This document shows, in pieces, positions 21,780 to 26,031 of a DNA stretch of 26,031 nt. Location: the NCBI GenBank assembly GCA_046263155.1, contig JBHELF010000111.1, positions 1 to 26,031 on the forward strand, written 5' to 3'. A model generated the notes under the pieces. It ran no database searches and was not told the origin of the DNA. It saw only the letters and a list, made by a program, of their open reading frames with translations. This stretch comes from DATADF01 sp046263155. GTDB taxonomy: Bacteria; Actinomycetota; CADDZG01; WHSQ01. The position numbers and the translations under genes were made by a program. Position 1 is the stretch's first letter; every line of letters begins with the position of its first letter.

Positions 21780-24044
21780 ATGAGCCGGAGGCCGAAACGC
21801 GCGCGCTCCAGGCGTGCAACTGCACGCCGCGCGCCGCGTTCGAGGTGGCAACGCTTCCTCCTGCGCTACGGCTGGCTGCTGCCCGTCGCCGCGATCCTTG
21901 TGGGGGGCGGGGTATTGCTCGTCACGTACGCGTTTGCGTCGATCCCTCTGCCGAAGGACATCGATCTGGCCTCCTCCGCGCAGGTCTACGACGTTCACGG
22001 ACGTTTGATCGGTACGTATTCAGACGAGGTCACCCGGTTCCTCATCGATACCGACAAGTTGCCGAAGTATGTCGGCGAGGCCGTAGTCGCGGCCGAGGAC
22101 CGGGACTTTTACGAGCACAACGGCGTGTCGCCCCGGGCGATCGCTCGCGCCGCCTGGGCCAACCTCACCGGAGGGCGAATCGAGCAGGGCGGATCCACGA
22201 TCACACAGCAGTACATAAAGAACGCCGTTTTGGAAGATCCCGAGCGCACCATCACGCGCAAGATCAAGGAAGCGATTCTCGCCATCAAGCTCGAGCGCCG
22301 CTACTCGAAGGACCAGATTCTCGGCTTTTATCTGAACACGATCTATCTGGGTCGGGGCGCGTACGGAGTCGAGGCTGCGGCGCGCGCGTATTTTGACAAG
22401 AACGCGGTGAATCTGACGCTTCCCGAAGCGGCTTTTCTAGCCGGCATCGTCCCGGCCCCCGAGTCCTATCAGCCGAACGAACATCCGCGTGCGGCGCGGC
22501 AGCGACGCAATTTCGTGCTCGAGCGAATGGCCGAGGAGGGCTATATCGAGCCCCAACGCGCGGCCCGGGCCGCGCGGGGCAAGGTCAAACTCTCGTTGGG
22601 GGCGGAGGCAGCCGTCCGCCCGCAGCCGGCGGCCTACTTCCTCGAGTGGTTGCGCAAGAAGTTTCTGTATCCGGAGTTCGGCAACGATTTGTTCACCCGC
22701 GGTCTCCAGATACACACGACGCTCGACCTCGAGTTGCAGGAGGCCGCGGAGACCGCGGTGGCGACGCAGTTCACAAGCAAGGAGGATCCCCAGGCCGCCC
22801 TGGTCTCGATGACGGCACAGGGACAGGTACGTGCCTTCGTTGGGGGCCGTGCCTTCACGAGCGTTAGCAAGGCTCGGGGGTTCAACTACGCGAGCGATTT
22901 CCCCGGCCGATCGGCAGGTTCCAGCTTCAAGCCGTTCACACTCCTGACGGCGATCGAGGAAGGCATCTCGCCACAGTCACGCTTTTCCGGGGGCAGTCCC
23001 GTAACGATTACGGATCCCGCCTGCGCGGATCCTGAGGAAGGGCTGTGGCAGCCCGAGAACTTCGGAGGTTCACAGTACGGAACCATCACTCTCGATCAAG
23101 CGACGACGAATTCGGTCAACACCGTTTACGCGCAGTTGGCAGCTGAGGTGGGTCCAAGCGACATCGTCGACACGCTCGACGAACTTGGTTTCGATCGAGA
23201 CGGGGAACGAGACATCCAGGCGGTGTGTTCTCTGGCTTTGGGAATCCTGGACGTCACTCCGGTGGAGATGGCGCGCGCCTATGCGGCTTTCGCCGCGCGC
23301 GGCTCCCTTCCGGATGTATCGCCGATCTTGTTCGTAGAGGATTCCAACGGGGACTGCGTCCGCGAATACCGGACGACGGATGAGGAATGCGAGGAGGTCG
23401 TCGAGCCGGAGGCCGAACAGGTCGTGCCCAAGAACTCCGTAGATGTGTTGAATCAAACACTTACGCACGTGGTGGAAGAGGGAACCGCTACGGCAGCCGA
23501 TATCGGCCGCCCCGTGGCCGGCAAGACGGGAACCACTCAGAATCACGAGAACGCGAGGTTCGCCGGGTACGTTCCGCAGATGGCAACGGTCGTGTGGGTG
23601 GGCTACCCGCTTGATGCTGGGCAGCGGACGTGTGATGCCGATTGCACACCGCGGCAGGAGCGCCTGGCGCGCGCGGACGACTTCATTCCCCGTATGGAGT
23701 ACTGCTCGGACACCAGCCTGTGTCGTCCTGTAGCGGGGCCCGACGGAGTTCCGATCTCGGTGACCGGGGGCTCGTTCCCCGCGCGCATTTGGGCCCAGTA
23801 CATGACGATCGCAACTCAGAATCTGGAGATCGCCGAGTTCGCGATTCCCGAGGACATCCCGGATGAAGTGATCAACTCACCGGCGCCGGCGCCTCCTCAC
23901 AGCCCGCGGCCGACGCGGAGCACCTCTCCGATACCGACGGCCTCGGCATCTCCTATCCCGTCACCGTCGCCCGCCCCTACGCAGAGTGAGCCGCCGCCGA
24001 TAATCCCCACGCCTAGTCCGAGTGGGGAGGGGGCCGATCCATGA
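21780..24044 (+). CDS. ponA: Bifunctional penicillin-binding protein 1 (class A PBP)
   Basis: A 754-residue enzyme that polymerises and cross-links peptidoglycan. A very basic cytoplasmic start (residues 1-22) leads to one membrane helix at about 31-53. The GT51 glycosyltransferase has E106 in EDRDFYEHNG, GGSTITQQYIKN and KLERRYSKDQILGFYLN. The transpeptidase has S381-x-x-K384 (SSFK), S445-V-N447 and K582-T-G584. A Pro/Ser-rich tail of about 55 residues ends the protein, as in PonA1 of mycobacteria. An in-frame ATG nine bases earlier (21771) is possible but has no ribosome site. It overlaps the GT87 gene by 4 nt (ATGA), the same order as ponA1-Rv0051. Confidence 0.96.
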   Translation: MSRRPKRARSRRATARRAPRSRWQRFLLRYGWLLPVAAILVGGGVLLVTYAFASIPLPKDIDLASSAQVYDVHGRLIGTYSDEVTRFLIDTDKLPKYVGEAVVAAEDRDFYEHNGVSPRAIARAAWANLTGGRIEQGGSTITQQYIKNAVLEDPERTITRKIKEAILAIKLERRYSKDQILGFYLNTIYLGRGAYGVEAAARAYFDKNAVNLTLPEAAFLAGIVPAPESYQPNEHPRAARQRRNFVLERMAEEGYIEPQRAARAARGKVKLSLGAEAAVRPQPAAYFLEWLRKKFLYPEFGNDLFTRGLQIHTTLDLELQEAAETAVATQFTSKEDPQAALVSMTAQGQVRAFVGGRAFTSVSKARGFNYASDFPGRSAGSSFKPFTLLTAIEEGISPQSRFSGGSPVTITDPACADPEEGLWQPENFGGSQYGTITLDQATTNSVNTVYAQLAAEVGPSDIVDTLDELGFDRDGERDIQAVCSLALGILDVTPVEMARAYAAFAARGSLPDVSPILFVEDSNGDCVREYRTTDEECEEVVEPEAEQVVPKNSVDVLNQTLTHVVEEGTATAADIGRPVAGKTGTTQNHENARFAGYVPQMATVVWVGYPLDAGQRTCDADCTPRQERLARADDFIPRMEYCSDTSLCRPVAGPDGVPISVTGGSFPARIWAQYMTIATQNLEIAEFAIPEDIPDEVINSPAPAPPHSPRPTRSTSPIPTASASPIPSPSPAPTQSEPPPIIPTPSPSGEGADP

Positions 24045-25342
24045 CGCAGCAGGCGCCATCCGAGTCTGCTCCGTCGACAAGCTCCTATCGCACGCTTCGC
24101 ACAACGGTTCTGCTCGTGTGCGGAGTGATGATGTTTGCCGGCTATCTGTTGAAGGCACAGTGTCTGCAACCCTGGGACGGACGCCAGTACCAACGGCTCT
24201 GCTACAACGACCTCCAGGCGCTCTATACCCATCGCGCGGTCGATCGCGGCGTGTTCCCATACATCCACGGGTCCCTGATCAATGGAGAGCCGACGAACGG
24301 CGCGATCGAATATCCGGTCCTCACGGGCGTCTTTATGTGGGCGAGCGGAAAACTCGTGATGACGGGCAATGAATATCTGCGAGCCTCCGCTTTTCTGCTC
24401 GCGCCCTTCGGGCTTCTTACCGCCTACCTCCTCTTGAGGATGGTCGGCTGGCGCGCGCTCCTGTGGGCCGCTTCACCGGCATTGATCCTTTACTCGTTTC
24501 ACAACTGGGACTTACTGACTGTGGCGGCCGCGGTCGCGGGGTTCTACGCGTGGTACCGCGGCAATACGACATGGGGGGCGATCTGGTTCGGTATCGGCGC
24601 TGCCTTCAAGCTGTACCCCCTGTTCTTTCTGGCGCCCCTTTGGCTCGAGAGGTGGCATGCGCGCGACAGAGCGGGGGCCTGGTCGGGCCTGTGGGCGGGA
24701 ATTGGAACCTTCAGCCTGATCAACCTTCCGTTCCTGATCGCCAACCGGGAGGGGTGGTGGGCGACCTTCGCCTTCCACCAACGTCGGGGGTCGGACTGGA
24801 ACGCGATCTGGCAGTGGCTGCCGGGACAGATCGCGCAATTCACCGCCCCTAGGCTGAACTTGCTCTCGACTCTCTTCATAGCCGTCACTTTCCTGATCGC
24901 GCTCGGGGCCGGATGGCGGCGGGCCCAAACAGACGGTCGGTATCCCTTCATCCAGGTATGCGCCGCGATGCTTTGCGCCTTCCTTCTCTGGAACAAGGTG
25001 CACTCGCCCCAATACGCGTTGTGGCTGACGCCGTTCTTCGCGCTGATAGGCGTGAATCTCTTGTGGTGGGCGCTTTATTCGGCTGCCGATCTCATCATGT
25101 ACGTGGGGATTTTTCGCTGGTTCTACGACACCGGTTACCGCGGACTCGACTATGGACCCGCCAAGCAAGCGTTGCTCGGCGGTCTGTGGATCCGCGCCGC
25201 TCTGCTCCTCATCCTGATCGTGGTTTTCCTACGCGCTCGGCCGAGCGAGGGCCTCGATGAACAACCGGCGGGCGTTCGAAGTCCTCTTTTGTCACACCCT
25301 CCCTCTAATTTGGTTTCCGTCGGAGAGCGAGAACCCGCCTGA
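24041..25342 (+). CDS. GT87-type polyprenyl-phosphate-dependent membrane glycosyltransferase (Rv0051-like)
   Basis: A 433-residue integral membrane protein with about ten helices in the GT-C layout. A short cytoplasmic N-terminus is followed by the first helix and a large outer loop with QPWDGRQYQRLCYNDLQALY and AIEYPVLTGVFMW, which carry the acidic residues and the YPVLTG block typical of the family. An HNWDLLTV motif and a basic FKLYPLFFL segment lie further on. GT87 enzymes are known to transfer mannose or arabinose from polyprenyl-phosphate donors to cell-envelope glycans; the acceptor here is not known. Its start overlaps the ponA stop, so wall synthesis and glycan transfer are coupled. 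The last 50 residues are hydrophilic. Confidence 0.88.
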   Translation: MTQQAPSESAPSTSSYRTLRTTVLLVCGVMMFAGYLLKAQCLQPWDGRQYQRLCYNDLQALYTHRAVDRGVFPYIHGSLINGEPTNGAIEYPVLTGVFMWASGKLVMTGNEYLRASAFLLAPFGLLTAYLLLRMVGWRALLWAASPALILYSFHNWDLLTVAAAVAGFYAWYRGNTTWGAIWFGIGAAFKLYPLFFLAPLWLERWHARDRAGAWSGLWAGIGTFSLINLPFLIANREGWWATFAFHQRRGSDWNAIWQWLPGQIAQFTAPRLNLLSTLFIAVTFLIALGAGWRRAQTDGRYPFIQVCAAMLCAFLLWNKVHSPQYALWLTPFFALIGVNLLWWALYSAADLIMYVGIFRWFYDTGYRGLDYGPAKQALLGGLWIRAALLLILIVVFLRARPSEGLDEQPAGVRSPLLSHPPSNLVSVGEREPA

Positions 25343-25345
25343 GCT

Positions 25346-25374
25346 TTTAGAGGCGCGAAAGGAGGTGCTAGCAT
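25346..25374 (+). promoter_or_regulatory. Candidate promoter of the rpsF-ssb operon
   Basis: TTTAGA (25346-25351, four of six matches to TTGACA), a 17-nt spacer and TAGCAT (25369-25374). Transcription would begin near 25381, giving a leader of about 110 nt before rpsF. Confidence 0.5.
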
Positions 25375-25375
25375 C

Positions 25376-25408
25376 GATCTATCCGGCGACTGAAACGGTC
25401 GCCAGATC
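25376..25408 (+). ncRNA. Structured rpsF leader, possible S6:S18 binding element
   Basis: Outer helix GATCT/AGATC (25376-25380 with 25404-25408), a 4-nt 5' bulge ATCC, and an inner 6-bp helix GGCGAC/GTCGCC closing a 7-nt loop. Known S6:S18 autoregulatory leaders expose a bulged CCG beside a stem; here C25383, C25384 and G25385 sit at that junction. If transcription starts at about 25381, as the nearby promoter suggests, the outer helix would be missing, so the call is tentative. Confidence 0.4.
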
Positions 25409-25454
25409 CCCTGCCCCTTGTGTTTCGGCCGCGCGGCCGGCACGGGGGCCTCGA

Positions 25455-25471
25455 AGCTCGAGGGTCGAGCT
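25455..25471 (+). other. Hairpin just before the rpsF ribosome binding site
   Basis: Perfect arms AGCTCGA and TCGAGCT with a GGG loop, ending about 10 nt before AGAGGAGG. A 14-bp palindrome CGGCCGCGCGGCCG (25426-25439) precedes it. Both would lie in the rpsF leader and could influence ribosome access. Confidence 0.45.
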
Positions 25472-25490
25472 CGAGTCCAGAGGAGGAGTG

Positions 25491-25802
25491 ATGCCCGACT
25501 ACGAGGCAATGGTGATTGTGGATGCCCGCCTGGAAGAGGGGGACATCCAGAAGGCAGTCGACCGGTTCGCGGAGGCGATCGGCGAAGCCGGAGGTCAGGT
25601 CGGAAAGATCGACCGCTGGGGCAATCGTCGGTTCGCCTATGAGATAGCTCATCAGAAAGAGGGCTATTACTTTCTCGCGAATTTCACGGCGCCGCAGGAT
25701 GCGGTTGCCAAGCTCGAACGAACGTTGCAGATCTCCGATGAGTTCATCCGCGGAAAGATTGTGAGACCAGGGCAGAAGCCTGGAGAAGGAGAGAAGAAAT
25801 GA
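25491..25802 (+). CDS. rpsF: 30S ribosomal protein S6
   Basis: A 103-residue protein with the family pattern from the first residue: MPDYEAMVIVDARLEE, GGQVGKIDRWGNRRFAYEI, KEGYYFLANFTA, and a C-terminus ending IVRPGQKPGEGEKK. S6 binds S18 and the central domain of 16S rRNA. The ATG has AGAGGAGG 4-5 nt upstream, a strong ribosome site, so the frame that is open back to 25257 is not used. It overlaps ssb by 4 nt (ATGA), the normal rpsF-ssb-rpsR operon order. Confidence 0.97.
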   Translation: MPDYEAMVIVDARLEEGDIQKAVDRFAEAIGEAGGQVGKIDRWGNRRFAYEIAHQKEGYYFLANFTAPQDAVAKLERTLQISDEFIRGKIVRPGQKPGEGEKK

Positions 25803-26031
25803 CGTCCGACAACTCGATAACGATCGTGGGAAACGTAGTAGACGAGCCCGAACTCCGGTTTACGCCGTCGGGATCTGCGGTGGCGAACTTCACAGTTGCG
25901 GTCAACAGGAGATACAAGAACCGGGATGGGAACTGGGAGGACAAGCTCGACGGATTCTTCAAGTGCAACTGCTGGCAGAGCCTGGCCGAGAATGCCGCGG
26001 AGTCACTGCACAAGGGCACGCGGGTCGTGGT
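25799..26031 (+). CDS. ssb: Single-stranded DNA-binding protein, partial (C-terminus off right edge)
   Basis: The first 77 residues of the OB-fold are visible: NSITIVGNVVDEPELRF, TPSGSAVANFTVAVNRRY, FFKCNCWQSLAENAAES and KGTRVV, all characteristic of actinobacterial SSB. It protects single-stranded DNA during replication and repair. The ATG overlaps the rpsF stop as ATGA. The acidic C-terminal tip lies outside the window. rpsR and rplI are expected next. Confidence 0.96.
   Translation, partial: MTSDNSITIVGNVVDEPELRFTPSGSAVANFTVAVNRRYKNRDGNWEDKLDGFFKCNCWQSLAENAAESLHKGTRVV

Noticed and set aside
25289..25311. TTGTCA with TAATTT as an rpsF promoter inside the end of the GT87 gene
   Set aside because: The spacer is only 11 bases; the pair at 25346-25374 is better spaced.
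25257..25490. Longer rpsF frame
   Set aside because: It overlaps the GT87 end, and the strong ribosome site and family N-terminus fix the start at 25491.

Overview
This GC-rich window reads as part of the origin-proximal region of an actinobacterial (Actinomycetota) chromosome. The main evidence is gene content and order: a CwlM-like amidase, thioredoxin reductase, a SigM-type ECF sigma factor with its zinc anti-sigma factor, MurJ/MviN, a large DUF6049-type secreted protein, CCA tRNA nucleotidyltransferase (pcnA), PadR regulator plus actinobacterial inositol-3-phosphate synthase, a DUF5318 zinc protein, PonA, a GT87 membrane glycosyltransferase, rpsF and ssb. From memory, the same backbone lies next to dnaA/parAB in Streptomyces and is split across oriC in Mycobacterium (Rv3907c-Rv3915 and Rv0046c-Rv0054). 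No dnaA, parAB or oriC lies inside the window; the conserved order predicts them to the left. No genus can be assigned from the sequence alone.

Layout. (1) 1-9824, all minus strand: a cell-envelope block. Read in transcription order it holds a small KGG-repeat protein, a DUF6049 membrane-anchored protein, MurJ (lipid II flippase), a single-pass TadE-like small protein, a transmembrane Ser/Thr kinase with a discoidin-like external domain, an ECF sigma factor, its anti-sigma factor, TrxB, a secreted M23 endopeptidase and a CwlM-like amidase that runs off the left edge. (2) 10027-15098, plus strand: PilT ATPase, a secreted TolB-propeller/RTX-repeat protein, pcnA and a SAM methyltransferase. A hairpin at 15108-15127 separates these from the convergent next block. 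(3) 15131-18262, minus: MFS transporter, Ino1 and a PadR repressor, transcribed from a promoter region carrying a perfect inverted-repeat operator. (4) 18403-26031, plus: a secreted lysyl-oxidase-like copper enzyme, DUF5318, two overlapping polytopic membrane proteins, PonA (PBP1), GT87, then the rpsF-ssb ribosomal/replication operon, with ssb cut by the right edge.

How the genes fit together. The left block looks like a peptidoglycan signalling and synthesis unit: lipid II export (MurJ), a kinase that can sense outside the cell, a stress sigma/anti-sigma pair, redox support and two wall hydrolase-type proteins. PonA and the GT87 enzyme on the right extend the envelope theme. Inserted into the conserved backbone are accessory genes (KGG protein, pilT, RTX protein, methyltransferase, lysyl oxidase, membrane pair) that point to surface and extracellular functions.

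Most notable: the kinase seems to correspond to the pseudokinase and external domain fused to MurJ in mycobacteria, but here it is a separate gene with all catalytic residues present. The lysyl-oxidase-like enzyme keeps the copper histidines and the Lys/Tyr pair of the LTQ cofactor. A perfect 10-bp-arm operator lies between padR and that gene. Seven genes share a TANNNT box placed 6-8 nt before an ATG, most with no Shine-Dalgarno sequence, suggesting widespread leaderless transcripts. No tRNA, rRNA, CRISPR array or insertion sequence was seen, and no gene-free stretch exceeds about 200 bases.
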